Source of the DNA: Arenibacter nanhaiticus
Lineage (GTDB): Bacteria; Bacteroidota; Bacteroidia; Flavobacteriales; Flavobacteriaceae
Assembly: GCF_900141935.1 (NCBI RefSeq)
Contig: NZ_FQYX01000016.1
Coordinates: 26,298-90,297, forward strand
Reading direction: 5' to 3'
Length of the DNA stretch: 64,000 nucleotides
Shown: piece after piece, positions 51,993 through 61,304 of the stretch
How the letters are laid out: every line of letters starts with the position of its first letter
Position numbering within the stretch: position 1 is the stretch's first letter
Notes under the pieces: generated by a model
Seen by the model: the letters and a program-made list of their open reading frames with translations, nothing else
What the model was told of the DNA's origin: nothing
Databases searched by the model: none
Translations under genes and position numbers: made by a program

Positions 51993-52664
51993 TTATGAAA
52001 CTCGAAATTTAATATAGGTAATAGGCTTCCCTTTTTCTAGGTATTGTTTTTCATAAAAAGTTTGTATTCCCAATACTTCTTTGGGACTTCCTTCGTTTTT
52101 ATACACATCGTGATTCGCATAAATGACCTCCAAGCCCTTGCCATGCAATAGTCCTAAGGTATAGCCGTGCATAAATTCGCTATCGGTCTTTAAATTTACC
52201 ACACCGTCTTGGTTCAGGATCAATTTGTATTTTTCCAAAAAGCTCTCGTTCGTCAACCTGTGTTTGGTACGTTTGTATTTTATTTGAGGATCTGGAAAGG
52301 TTATCCAGATTTCGGACACTTCATTTTCGGCAAACAACTTGTCTATCAACTCTATTTGAGTCCTTAAAAAGGCGACATTATCTATATTATCTTCGATCGC
52401 ACTTTTTGCTCCCCTCCAAAAACGGGCGCCTTTAATATCTACGCCGATGTAGTTTTTGCTATTGTCCCACTTGGCCAAACCAACGGTATACTCACCTTTT
52501 CCACATCCTAATTCTAATACAATGGGGTTGTCATTACCGAAATATTCGCTCCATTTTCCTTTCATAGAAAATTTACCTTCGGCAATCTCTTCCCTAGTTG
52601 GCTGAATTACATTTTTGAAGGTTTCGTTCTCCCTGAACCTCTTAAGTTTATTTTTACTTCCCAC
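51993..52664 (-). CDS. trmB: tRNA (guanosine(46)-N7)-methyltransferase
   Basis: 223 residues from the GTG at 52664, which gives MGSKNKLKRFRENETFKNVI, the usual N-terminus in flavobacteria. A TTG nine codons upstream keeps the frame but overlaps a -7 box, so it is unlikely. The SAM motif is VLELGCGKGEYT (~47-58). ITFPDPQIKYKRTKHRLT carries the catalytic/binding residues typical of TrmB. It methylates G46 in the variable loop of many tRNAs. First gene of the operon with LysE and ATL. Confidence 0.93.
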   Translation of the reverse strand: MGSKNKLKRFRENETFKNVIQPTREEIAEGKFSMKGKWSEYFGNDNPIVLELGCGKGEYTVGLAKWDNSKNYIGVDIKGARFWRGAKSAIEDNIDNVAFLRTQIELIDKLFAENEVSEIWITFPDPQIKYKRTKHRLTNESFLEKYKLILNQDGVVNLKTDSEFMHGYTLGLLHGKGLEVIYANHDVYKNEGSPKEVLGIQTFYEKQYLEKGKPITYIKFRVS

Positions 52665-52688
52665 GGGTAAGTTAATTTTATGAATCTG

Positions 52689-52696
52689 CAAAGCTA
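52689..52696 (-). promoter_or_regulatory. -7 box before trmB
   Basis: TAGCTTTG on the minus strand matches TAnnTTTG exactly. Transcription would begin near 52682, about 18 bases before the GTG start at 52664. This supports the GTG over the TTG lying inside this box. A good -33 box is not seen. The remainder of the 52697-52949 gap shows nothing recognisable. Confidence 0.4.
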
Positions 52697-52949
52697 AGGA
52701 AATCTTAGGTGGTTTTTTATTTTGTTCCTTTACTCTTGTTGCATATTCCTTAAGAATCTTAGCCGTCCTATTAAAATAAGCCCCAACAAAGCCTTATTTT
52801 CCTTAGTCCCTAGAACAAAACAGATCGAGCTAACAAAAAATATTTCGAAGTAATCTGCAAACCTATTCTTAAACCACCCTTAAATTTAAGTCATGCCCTC
52901 GGGACAGCGCTACAAAGAAACCAAGGGAGCATATATGGAATTTGGTTAG

Positions 52950-54005
52950 CTAAGACTTATTATCGGGCACCCTTTCCAGGGTGAACGAAAATTCGGAACC
53001 TATACCCTCTACACTCTCGACATAGATTTTTTCGCCATGGCCTTCTATAATATGTTTCACTATAGAGAGTCCAAGTCCAGAGCCACCTTCGGTTCTACTT
53101 CCACTTTTATCGACTCTGTAAAACCTTTCGAATATTCTGGCCAAGTTCCCTTTAGAAATCCCTTCCCCATTATCGGTTACCCTGACGATTACCTTATTTT
53201 TAATGAGGTTCTCTACGCCTACTTCCGTAGTGCCGTTTTTATGGCCGTATTTTATAGAATTCACCAAGAGATTGGTGACTACTTGCTGAATTTTATCCTT
53301 GTCTCCCCGTACCATGATGGGCATCTCGTAATCCATATCGAAGGACAAAGAAATGTCCTTCTTGGCTGCTTTCATTTCCAAAAGATCGAACACGCTTTGT
53401 ATCAATTCTATGATATCAAAGTTTTGCAGTTCTAGGTGCAGGTCGCCCACCTCCAATTTGGTAATAAGGTCAAGGTCCTTTACAATATAAATCAGGCGCT
53501 CTACCCCTTTATTGGCGCGTTGAAGATATTTTTTACGTATGTTCTTGTCTTCCATGGCCCCGTCTAATAAGGTTAAAATATAGCCTTGTACGGTAAATAG
53601 GGGTGTTTTTAGCTCATGGGAGACATTCCCCAAGAAGTCTTTTCGGTACTCTTCCCTAATTTTAAGGGTGTCTACTTCAATTTTCTTATCCTTGGCAAAC
53701 TTTTCGATCTCGTTGGTCAGGGTACGCATATCGGTTGTAATGGTCCTTTCCGCTATTGGTGAAGATTGTAACAGGGACACATCGTTGTAGATCCGTTCTA
53801 TTCTCTTATAAATAAATCTCTCAACCCTTTTCTGGATGATCAATAGGGAAATTAAAAAGGAGAATAGCGCAAACACTATCCATATAAACCAATCTATATA
53901 ATCTTGCAGGTAAAAAAGCAGCCCTAAGAGTGCGGAGAGCACCATAGAAATTAGGCCTGCGGAACGCATGGCAAACCGATATGATTTTTTAATTCTGGTG
54001 GCCAT
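52950..54005 (-). CDS. sensor histidine kinase, PhoR-like
   Basis: 351 residues. Two membrane helices near the start (~17-33 and 37-57) with almost no periplasmic loop, then a linker. The phospho-acceptor domain has His130 in GNVSHELKTPL. The ATPase domain has an N-box (VTNLLVNSIKYG), a G1 box (VTDNGEGI) and a G2 box (GGSGLGLSIVKHII). The lack of a periplasmic sensor resembles PhoR, which reads the phosphate transporter state, but a different signal is possible. The start overlaps the response regulator stop by one base, so the two are made together. Confidence 0.9.
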   Translation of the reverse strand: MATRIKKSYRFAMRSAGLISMVLSALLGLLFYLQDYIDWFIWIVFALFSFLISLLIIQKRVERFIYKRIERIYNDVSLLQSSPIAERTITTDMRTLTNEIEKFAKDKKIEVDTLKIREEYRKDFLGNVSHELKTPLFTVQGYILTLLDGAMEDKNIRKKYLQRANKGVERLIYIVKDLDLITKLEVGDLHLELQNFDIIELIQSVFDLLEMKAAKKDISLSFDMDYEMPIMVRGDKDKIQQVVTNLLVNSIKYGHKNGTTEVGVENLIKNKVIVRVTDNGEGISKGNLARIFERFYRVDKSGSRTEGGSGLGLSIVKHIIEGHGEKIYVESVEGIGSEFSFTLERVPDNKS

Positions 54006-54691
54006 TATAAAACAAACTTATAGCCGACTCCTTTCACGGTTTTAAAATTCTCGTCCCCTATTTTTTCTCTCAGCTTTCGAATATGAACATCTATGGTCCT
54101 ACCGCCAACGACTACTTCATTGCCCCATACTTTATCGAGAATTACTTCGCGTTTAAAGACCTTGTTAGGCTTAGAAGTCAATAATGCCAATAATTCAAAT
54201 TCCTTGCGCGGCAATATAATTTCCTCGCCCTGATTTATTATTTTGTATTCTTCCCTATTGATAATAATATCGCCTACTTTAACAATATCCTCGGTTTCTG
54301 CTTGGTCTTCTTTTAACCTTCTCAGCAATGATTTTACCTTACTCACCAATACCTTTGGCTTTATAGGTTTGGTAATATAATCATCGGCCCCTGCATCAAA
54401 ACCGGCCATTTGCGAATAATCCTCGCCCCTAGCGGTTAAAAAGGCAATAATGGTATTTTCTAAACCGGGTGTTTTTCTAATAATACCACAGGTCTCAATG
54501 CCATCCATTTCTGGCATCATAACATCCAAAATTATCAAATGCGGATTTTTCTTTTTAGCTTTTGCTACTGCTTCCAAACCATCCTTAGCGGTAAACACCT
54601 CATAACCTTCGGCGATTAAATTATAGCTAACGATCTCTAAAATGTCTGGTTCGTCATCGACCAAAAGTATTTTAATATCCTTTTTTTTCAT
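54005..54691 (-). CDS. response regulator, OmpR/PhoB family
   Basis: 228 residues. Receiver domain with acidic pocket Asp12/Asp13, phospho-acceptor Asp56 (IILDVMMPEMDG), Thr and Lys (FLTARGE, YITKPIKP). A winged-helix DNA-binding domain follows from about 130, with GGRTIDVHIRKLREKIG and TVKGVGYKF at the end. It is paired with the downstream kinase. The divergent TonB-dependent receptor and its partner lipoprotein (from 54983) are natural targets, and TAACAT repeats lie in the shared upstream region. A phosphate-starvation role is suggested by similarity only. Confidence 0.92.
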   Translation of the reverse strand: MKKKDIKILLVDDEPDILEIVSYNLIAEGYEVFTAKDGLEAVAKAKKKNPHLIILDVMMPEMDGIETCGIIRKTPGLENTIIAFLTARGEDYSQMAGFDAGADDYITKPIKPKVLVSKVKSLLRRLKEDQAETEDIVKVGDIIINREEYKIINQGEEIILPRKEFELLALLTSKPNKVFKREVILDKVWGNEVVVGGRTIDVHIRKLREKIGDENFKTVKGVGYKFVL

Positions 54692-54882
54692 TTTCTAATT
54701 TTTATGCTTATTCCTCGATCTATTCTTTTAGACCGTTTAATTAATAAAGTGGCCGTACAATGGTCTGGCCCTACTTGTAAGGATTAATTAACCCCCATTT
54801 TACTGCCGAAAGGTATTGAATTTCGCGTCAAAAGTAAAGATAATACTATTACACCAAACCTCTTAACAATCATTTAATATCG

Positions 54883-54932
54883 TAACATTAACATAACATT
54901 CCTCGAACAAACACTTAACCCGTAGGTAACAT
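54883..54932 (+). promoter_or_regulatory. TAACAT repeat cluster, possible response-regulator site
   Basis: TAACAT occurs at 54883, 54889, 54894 and 54927 in the 291-bp gap between the divergent response regulator and the TonB-dependent receptor; TTAACA also occurs just upstream. Direct repeats are what OmpR/PhoB-type regulators bind. The fixed 11-bp period of enterobacterial Pho boxes is not kept, so this is a weak candidate. Confidence 0.3.
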
Positions 54933-54982
54933 CGCTTTTACAGTACCCCTCGTTCTTTGCACAAAATCTAAAACCAGATTTA

Positions 54983-57811
54983 ATGAAATATCTTTTAAGT
55001 TTATGTTTAGTAATTGTTAGTTTTCAATTACATGCCCAAGACCACGGGAGTATTGCCGGCACTTTAACAGATAAGGAATATAATAATGAGCCCTTGGCAT
55101 TTGCCAATGTAATTATTAAGGGCTCCTCTACAGGGACTACTACTAATTTTGATGGATTATATGCCATAGACAACCTAGCGCCTGGAAAATACCAATTATC
55201 CTTTAGTTACTTAGGCTACCAAACGGTAGAGGTAAATGATGTGGAAGTAATTTCGGGCAAGGTTACCACCATCAACATACCCATGTCAGCTAGTGAAGGA
55301 ATGTCCTTAGACGAAGTGGTTGTTACCACGGTTGCCAGAAGAGATTCTGAAAATGCCCTATTATTGGACCAAAAGAAGGCTGTTTCCCTAAAAACGGCGA
55401 TCGGAGCCCAGGAATTGGCCAGAAAAGGCGTTGGCGATGTTGCGACAGCTGTAACCAAGACCACTGGAATCTCTAAACAAGAAGGTTCTGGAGGCGTTTT
55501 TGTAAGGGGTCTCGGAGATCGTTACAACAATACCACCCTTAATGGTTTGCCCTTACCATCGAACAACCCGTCTAGAAAAAACATTGACCTTGAAATTTTT
55601 TCTACCGATATTGTAGAATTCATAGGGATAGATAAGACCTATAGCACCAACAATTACGGGGATTTTGCCGGTGCCAATATCGATATAGCCTCCAAGAATT
55701 ATGTCGGTAGTGGATTTTTGGAATTGGGACTTGCAGCAGGAGCAAATTCCGAAGCAGCAGCATCCTCGAAGTTTTATTTGAACCAGGGACCTAATTACAG
55801 TGGTTTTTATACCAAGAATTACCCTGCATTTCCTCTAAACAATTACAATTTTACTAGCAGCTGGGATCGTACATCAGCTCCGGCACCAATCAATGCCAGC
55901 CTATCTATTAAAGGAGGAGATTCTTTTTCTATCGGTGAAGATAGCCGATTAAACTTTTTTGCGGTGGCCTCGTTTGACAATGGGTACCAGCTTAAGGAAG
56001 GAATAAACAGAGGCGGAGTAACAGTTTCTGGGCTAAGTCGAAAAGATTTGGATTTTATTTCCTACGAGTACGCCACCAATACTACCCTTATGGGGAATGT
56101 CGGTTTTAAAACAGCAGCCACTAACCTTAAGTTCAACACGCTATACATCAACACTTCTAACCAGAAACAACAAGAGTACTATGGTGTTATCGATGCCTTT
56201 GATTATGCTCCAGAAGGCGGTGCTTTTCTTCAGAGAGCTACTTTTGAAAGAACAGCTTTATTGGTCAACCAGCTTTTGGGAGACCATAAACTGCAAGATA
56301 ACATAGACCTTAATTGGGGCGTATCCTATAATACGGTAGACAATAACATTCCCAACAGAAGACAAATAACACTTACCCCGGACGATTGGGATAGCCCAGA
56401 AGGCCCAAAATCTTTTCAACAGACCTTGAATACATCGGACAACCACCGCTTTTATCAAACCCTAACCGAGAATGAATTGGCGGCCAATATCGCTACCAGT
56501 TTCAAATTCAACAAAAACGAGGAAGACGATACTTATGGCGGAAAACTGACCTTGGGGTATAGCGGAAGATTAAAAACCACCGATTTTGAAGCCACCCAAT
56601 TCAATTTTAGGATCACAAAAAGAGATGCTAATGGACGTCTGATAGACCAGCCGATTGTAGAAAACATGTACGATATGGACGCCTATTTTAACCAAGACAA
56701 CCTTGCTAAAGGATTATTCTCTATAGAAACCTTTAGAGGAAATGCCAATAACCCTATTGCTTTGGCGCCACAGACCTATGATGGAAACCAGGATATCCAC
56801 GCCGGCTTTATTTCTGGGGAGTACAAATTTTCTACAAAATTTACCGTGATTGCCGGCCTTAGGGGCGAGCAAATAAACCAAACCATCTCTTGGAGTACTT
56901 CTTTGGATCCTAGTGGGGATACCAGCACCTTCGATGCTTTTGAAATATTGCCGATGCTGTCCTTAAAATACGAACTAAACGAGAAACAAAACTTAAAATT
57001 TGCAGCGAGTAAAACCTATACCTTGCCCCAGTTCAAAGAACGTGCTTTATTTCAGTTCGAGGAAGTGACCACTACCTACCGGGGGAATCCGTCGCTATAC
57101 GCTTCTACGGACTATAACCTTGACCTTAAATGGGAGTTGTTCCCAAAATCGGACGAACTTATTTCTTTGGGGGTATTTGCAAAATACATACAAAACCCCA
57201 TCAACGATATTAACATAAACTCTGCCACCAACGACCTTAGCTATGTAAATACGGGAGACCATGCCTTTGCCGGGGGTGCTGAATTTGAGCTCCGAAAGAA
57301 CATCTTTGAAAAGGAAAAAGACGCAGGGGATTATTTTTTAAGGAGCAACCTAAGCTTTGGCTTTAACGCCTCCTATATGTACTCTAACCAGAAATTAGAC
57401 GCCGAAAAGGTAATCAGGGAAACTACCGAAGCAGGCTTTCCTTTAAGCGTCGATTTTAGTGTTGACGAGGACAAACTTACGGGAGCTTCGGATTTATTGT
57501 TCAATGCCGATGTAAGCTATTTTTCAGAATATGCCCAAAACAAGAATTTACAAGCTACCCTTGCCTATAACTATTTTTCGGATCGGATTTTTGCCCTGGG
57601 AACGGAAGGAAAGGGAAACCTAGTGGAGAAAGGTATGGGAAGCTTAGATTTCATTGTAAAGACCAAATTAAACCAAAACCTCAGTTTGGGCCTTTCTGCC
57701 AAGAACCTTTTAAATCCGGCTATGGAAAGAATACAGGAAACCCAAGAGGTCACCGTATTGTCGTACAAAAAAGGAAGCTCTGTTAAGTTATCCTTAAGCT
57801 ACAACTTTTAA
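54983..57811 (+). CDS. TonB-dependent receptor with N-terminal carboxypeptidase-like domain
   Basis: 942 residues. Signal peptide MKYLLSLCLVIVSFQLHAQ. Carboxypeptidase-regulatory-like domain ~22-105 (GSIAGTLTDKEYNNEPLAF). Then SLDEVVVTT, a plug with VGDVATAVTKTTGISKQEG and VRGLGDRYNNTTLNG, and a long beta-barrel to the C-terminus (SVKLSLSYNF, aromatic end). It is not of the SusC type: shorter, and without a SusD partner. Its partner is probably the beta-helix lipoprotein 95 bp downstream. It is divergent from a PhoBR-like pair, so control by that pair is likely. The ligand is unknown; a phosphorus-containing compound is one option. Confidence 0.92.
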   Translation: MKYLLSLCLVIVSFQLHAQDHGSIAGTLTDKEYNNEPLAFANVIIKGSSTGTTTNFDGLYAIDNLAPGKYQLSFSYLGYQTVEVNDVEVISGKVTTINIPMSASEGMSLDEVVVTTVARRDSENALLLDQKKAVSLKTAIGAQELARKGVGDVATAVTKTTGISKQEGSGGVFVRGLGDRYNNTTLNGLPLPSNNPSRKNIDLEIFSTDIVEFIGIDKTYSTNNYGDFAGANIDIASKNYVGSGFLELGLAAGANSEAAASSKFYLNQGPNYSGFYTKNYPAFPLNNYNFTSSWDRTSAPAPINASLSIKGGDSFSIGEDSRLNFFAVASFDNGYQLKEGINRGGVTVSGLSRKDLDFISYEYATNTTLMGNVGFKTAATNLKFNTLYINTSNQKQQEYYGVIDAFDYAPEGGAFLQRATFERTALLVNQLLGDHKLQDNIDLNWGVSYNTVDNNIPNRRQITLTPDDWDSPEGPKSFQQTLNTSDNHRFYQTLTENELAANIATSFKFNKNEEDDTYGGKLTLGYSGRLKTTDFEATQFNFRITKRDANGRLIDQPIVENMYDMDAYFNQDNLAKGLFSIETFRGNANNPIALAPQTYDGNQDIHAGFISGEYKFSTKFTVIAGLRGEQINQTISWSTSLDPSGDTSTFDAFEILPMLSLKYELNEKQNLKFAASKTYTLPQFKERALFQFEEVTTTYRGNPSLYASTDYNLDLKWELFPKSDELISLGVFAKYIQNPINDININSATNDLSYVNTGDHAFAGGAEFELRKNIFEKEKDAGDYFLRSNLSFGFNASYMYSNQKLDAEKVIRETTEAGFPLSVDFSVDEDKLTGASDLLFNADVSYFSEYAQNKNLQATLAYNYFSDRIFALGTEGKGNLVEKGMGSLDFIVKTKLNQNLSLGLSAKNLLNPAMERIQETQEVTVLSYKKGSSVKLSLSYNF

Positions 57812-57906
57812 AGCGCGTATAAATCACCCAGAGATAATCCTTCGATAATCTTTAGTTAATACACCTATCGTTAATTCGCATCGTAACTAATTCAAAGTAA
57901 AAAAAG

Positions 57907-60120
57907 ATGAAAAAGAACTATTTAAAATTATTGACGCTAGCGGCCACAACGGCCTTAGTTATGTCTTGTTCAAAAGATGACGGCCCTGCGAGTACCGCCA
58001 ACGACGGAATTCAAAATGGCGATGAAACCGGCATAGATTGTGGCGGTTCTACAGGAGTTGTTTGTTCTCAGAACAACGTTCTTAGCGGAAAATTAAGCAA
58101 TGATATTACCTTAGATCCTAGTATAGAATACTCTTTGACCGGGGCTTTAATCATAGAAGACCAAGGATCCTTGACTATTCCTGCCGGAACCGTAATCAAG
58201 GCTACTGGGAGCACCAGTTCTTACATAGCCGTGGCTCAGGGAGGAAAGATTTTCATCAACGGTACGGCCGACAACCCAGTAGTAATGACCTCTGGGGCTG
58301 CTAATCCTACTGCAGGTGATTGGGGCGGATTGGTCGTTTGTGGAAAAGCACCGACGAATCTTGGCGCTACAGCAACATCGGAAGTGGGCGACCTTACTTA
58401 TGGTGGCACCCTTGCCAATGACAATTCTGGTTCCATTCGTTATTTAAGGATAGAATATACAGGAGCTACTTTTAACAGCTCTAAAGAATTTAACGGCCTT
58501 TCATTGTTTGGGGTTGGTTCTGGAACTACCGTAGAATATGTACAGTCTTACAACGGTGGTGATGACGGAATCGAATTCTTCGGAGGTACTGTAAACGGAA
58601 GGTATTTAGTGTCTACCAATAGTGGTGACGACTCTATTGATTTCGCCGATGGATGGACAGGTACCGGGGAATTCTGGTATATTTCTGGAGGTGCCAAAGC
58701 AGGTATCGAAGGATCTAATAATGGTGATAACGGAAATGCCACTCCGGTAACCCAAGCGACTTTAAAAAATATTTCCATCGTAGGTCCTGTGACCGAAGGA
58801 GCTCTTTATTACAAAGAAGGTGGTGGATCTTTTAACCTAGACAATGTATACATCTCTGGCGTAGATTTGGGCGTGAAGGTAAAAAGTACAGATGCCGAGG
58901 CAGCGGCAAGAATTGAAGCCAATGCCCTTACGATGACCAATGTTCAGTTTTCTAATGTAGCCGAAGGTTTTGCCTATACCGACTACAATGGTAGTAACCA
59001 AAACTTTATCCAAGAAGGAAGTGCCATAGGTGCCGGTAATGGTGCTGCCGCGCCAGATTGGACCGCAGGTTGGACAAGAGGTTTGGATAACAGCGGGACG
59101 ACTACAGAAAAATTAAATGGGGAAGTTAGCGGAAATGTAACTTTAGACGCCAGTATCGCCTATGAATTAACAGGGGCCTATGTGGTAAAAGATGGCGGAA
59201 AATTAACCATCCCTGCCGGAACAACCATAAAAGCTACGGGCGGGACAAGTGCCTATATTGCCGTGGCCCAAGGGGGACAAATATTTATAAACGGTAGCGC
59301 TTCTAAGCCAGTAGTAATGACTTCTGGTGCTGCTATCCCTGCTGCAGGTGATTGGGGAGGACTGGTACTTTGCGGAAAAGCCCCGACAAATGTTGGCGCT
59401 ACTGCTACCTCCGAGGTAGCCGACCTTACTTATGGTGGTACTCTTGTAGATGATTCCTCTGGAAGTATCGAGTACTTAAGAGTAGAATATACCGGTGCTA
59501 CCTTTAACAGTTCCAAGGAATTTAACGGCGTATCCTTATTTGGCGTAGGTGCTGGTACTACCTTCCAATATGTACAGTCTTATAACGGTGGCGATGATGG
59601 CATCGAATTTTTTGGCGGAACCGTAAACGGAAAGTATTTAGTGTCTGTGAACAGTGGGGACGATTCTATTGATTTTGCGGACGGATGGGCTGGAAATGGT
59701 GATTTCTGGTATATTGCCGGAGGGGCAAAAGCAGGTATCGAAGGCTCTAACAATGGAGATAACGGTGCTGCTACCCCAATGACCACAACTACTTTAAGCA
59801 ATATTTCTATCGTAGGACCTGTAACCGAAGGAGCCTTATATTTTAAAGAAGGTGGCGGGAAATTTACCATTGACAATTTATATACCCATGGTGTTAATCT
59901 TGGGGTAAAGGTTAAGAGTACGGATACCCATGCCGCAGCAAGGATTGAAGCGAATGATTTAAAGATCACCAATGTCCAATTTGACGCTCCAGCAACTGGG
60001 TTGACCAAGACCGATTACAGCGGTGACAACCAAGCTTTCTTTACCGAAGGAACCACAAGTGGTGCCGGTAATGGTGCCGATGCTCCAGATTGGGCTGCCG
60101 GTTGGACCGTAGGCCTATAA
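57907..60120 (+). CDS. lipoprotein with two tandem right-handed beta-helix-like repeats
   Basis: 737 residues. Lipoprotein signal with Cys21 (ALVMSCSKDD). A short NDGIQNGDETGIDCGG segment follows, a motif I recognise from Bacteroidota surface proteins. Then two homologous halves, about 58-400 and 401-737. Each starts with TIPAGTVIKATG/TIPAGTTIKATG and contains VVMTSGAA, GDWGGLV, FNSSKEFNG, YNGGDDGIEFFGGTVNG, NSGDDSIDFADGW and GAKAGIEGSNNGDNG. The repeating beta-strand pattern suggests beta-helices. No catalytic site is recognised. Position 95 bp after a TonB-dependent receptor suggests a surface-exposed binding partner. A strong terminator follows. Confidence 0.8.
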   Translation: MKKNYLKLLTLAATTALVMSCSKDDGPASTANDGIQNGDETGIDCGGSTGVVCSQNNVLSGKLSNDITLDPSIEYSLTGALIIEDQGSLTIPAGTVIKATGSTSSYIAVAQGGKIFINGTADNPVVMTSGAANPTAGDWGGLVVCGKAPTNLGATATSEVGDLTYGGTLANDNSGSIRYLRIEYTGATFNSSKEFNGLSLFGVGSGTTVEYVQSYNGGDDGIEFFGGTVNGRYLVSTNSGDDSIDFADGWTGTGEFWYISGGAKAGIEGSNNGDNGNATPVTQATLKNISIVGPVTEGALYYKEGGGSFNLDNVYISGVDLGVKVKSTDAEAAARIEANALTMTNVQFSNVAEGFAYTDYNGSNQNFIQEGSAIGAGNGAAAPDWTAGWTRGLDNSGTTTEKLNGEVSGNVTLDASIAYELTGAYVVKDGGKLTIPAGTTIKATGGTSAYIAVAQGGQIFINGSASKPVVMTSGAAIPAAGDWGGLVLCGKAPTNVGATATSEVADLTYGGTLVDDSSGSIEYLRVEYTGATFNSSKEFNGVSLFGVGAGTTFQYVQSYNGGDDGIEFFGGTVNGKYLVSVNSGDDSIDFADGWAGNGDFWYIAGGAKAGIEGSNNGDNGAATPMTTTTLSNISIVGPVTEGALYFKEGGGKFTIDNLYTHGVNLGVKVKSTDTHAAARIEANDLKITNVQFDAPATGLTKTDYSGDNQAFFTEGTTSGAGNGADAPDWAAGWTVGL

Positions 60121-60146
60121 AACCACCTTTAAAACCAACTTTTTCA

Positions 60147-60180
60147 GAACGCCCTGCCCTAGCAGGGCGTTCTTGTTTTT
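60147..60180 (+). terminator. rho-independent terminator after the receptor/lipoprotein operon
   Basis: GAACGCCCTGC and GCAGGGCGTTC form a perfect 11-bp stem with a CCTA loop, followed by TTGTTTTT. It lies 26 bp after the lipoprotein stop, so the receptor and lipoprotein genes form a closed two-gene unit. Confidence 0.92.
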
Positions 60181-60304
60181 AACAAACATCCCAGCTTAAT
60201 TTGCATTTCATCGAATATAACGATCCAATCTTAAAAGAAGTGCAACGTCCTGCATCAAATTTTATTACATTAGTAGCGTAATCTTTTTTTTTGATATAGA
60301 TTCA

Positions 60305-60616
60305 ATGAAGCAACTCTACTTGATTTTAGCCCTTTTTTTTGTTTCCCTTTCCTACGGACAAGCTCCTAAGGAAAAAACTGGGGACATTGAGGGATTTAAA
60401 TTATACCCTAACCCGGTAACCAATGGCAGAGTAACGATCACAACTACTTTAAACGCTCCGAAAACCATCCATATTTTTGATATTTTTGGCTCTCAAATTC
60501 TTGAAACCACCATTATAGGAACAGAACTTAATGTGAATGATTTGGTTGCTGGGGTCTATATTTTAAGAGTCACTGAAAAAAACAAAACAATTTCCAGAAA
60601 ATTGATCGTCAAATAA
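60305..60616 (+). CDS. minimal T9SS type A sorting-domain protein, copy 1
   Basis: 103 residues. Signal peptide MKQLYLILALFFVSLSYGQ, about ten linker residues, then a C-terminal sorting domain of ~72 residues with KLYPNPVTNGRVTI, IHIFDIFGSQI, LVAGVYILRVTEKNKTISRK and LIVK. This domain normally directs a large cargo through the type IX secretion system and is then cut off. Here almost nothing precedes it, so the protein is a near-naked sorting domain. It is paralogous to the gene at 60793. The short upstream gap (60181-60304) holds no clear promoter. Confidence 0.88.
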   Translation: MKQLYLILALFFVSLSYGQAPKEKTGDIEGFKLYPNPVTNGRVTITTTLNAPKTIHIFDIFGSQILETTIIGTELNVNDLVAGVYILRVTEKNKTISRKLIVK

Positions 60617-60728
60617 TTGTTCTTTTTGATCTATTTTTTGGGCTTTAGGTTCCTATTATCTTTCCTTTAAATCGCTAAAATAGAGTAGAAAAAGCGCTAC
60701 ATATACAAAATCGGTTCGTTTACAACAT

Positions 60729-60763
60729 TTTGAAATGCTCATTTTTTACTTTAATTATCTTTA
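60729..60763 (+). promoter_or_regulatory. candidate promoter of the second minimal T9SS gene
   Basis: TTTG at 60729-60732 and TATCTTTA at 60756-60763 resemble the -33 and -7 boxes (one mismatch in the latter), 23 bp apart, slightly longer than the usual 19-21. The start would be near 60770, some 23 bases before the ATG at 60793. Confidence 0.35.
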
Positions 60764-60792
60764 GCATAAGAACCTGATAATAAAGATTCCTT

Positions 60793-61110
60793 ATGACTAA
60801 ATTCTACACTTTCTTGCTTTTGGTATTCTCCTTAACCGCTGCGGCCCAAGAATTTCCCAAAACCAATTCTTCGACCAATGTAGATTCCTTAAAACTATAT
60901 CCGAACCCAGCCTATGACGATACCGTGCATCTTACTACTAAGAAGAACGATGCAAAAGCTATTGTAGTATATGATATTTTTGGAACGGAGGTTTTAAGGG
61001 ACAGGATCACATCGACCTCCTTAAATATATCCAACCTATCGCCAGGGGTTTATATATTACAAGTGACCGAGAACAAAATAAAGATGACCCGAAAATTAGT
61101 AGTAAAATAA
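60793..61110 (+). CDS. minimal T9SS type A sorting-domain protein, copy 2
   Basis: 105 residues with the same plan as the previous gene: signal peptide (MTKFYTFLLLVFSLTAAAQ), short polar linker, then a sorting domain with SLKLYPNPAYDD, VVYDIFGTEVL, LSPGVYILQVTENKIKM and TRKLVVK. The two share the domain layout but only moderate identity, so the duplication is not recent. Both probably have separate promoters. Function unknown; candidates are decoys, substrates attached to the surface on their own, or remnants of larger cargo genes. Confidence 0.88.
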   Translation: MTKFYTFLLLVFSLTAAAQEFPKTNSSTNVDSLKLYPNPAYDDTVHLTTKKNDAKAIVVYDIFGTEVLRDRITSTSLNISNLSPGVYILQVTENKIKMTRKLVVK

Positions 61111-61279
61111 AGGATTCCTTCTGCCAAAACAGCTGTTGATCTACCATAAGGAAAATTTCATAAAAGCCACTTCCTTCTATCTCTATTTTGTTTGTGCTTC
61201 CCAACTCCCCAAACACATTCCCTTATAAACTTCCACCAAGAAATCGATTTTTTTAGATACGGCAAGCGGCTTATATTAT

Positions 61280-61287
61280 TACTTTTG
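61280..61287 (+). promoter_or_regulatory. -7 box before the luxE-like gene
   Basis: TACTTTTG matches TAnnTTTG exactly, 17 bp before the ATG at 61305, giving a leader of about 11 bases. No good -33 box at the usual distance. Confidence 0.35.
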
Positions 61288-61304
61288 CCACAGCAAAACA
61301 GCTT

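Noticed and set aside
53037..53435. 132-codon plus-strand frame
   Set aside because: Antisense to the histidine kinase catalytic domain, whose motifs are intact.
57907..60120. Repeated blocks that could be read as an array or assembly error
   Set aside because: The repeats are in frame, diverged at many codon third positions, and explained by an internal protein duplication.
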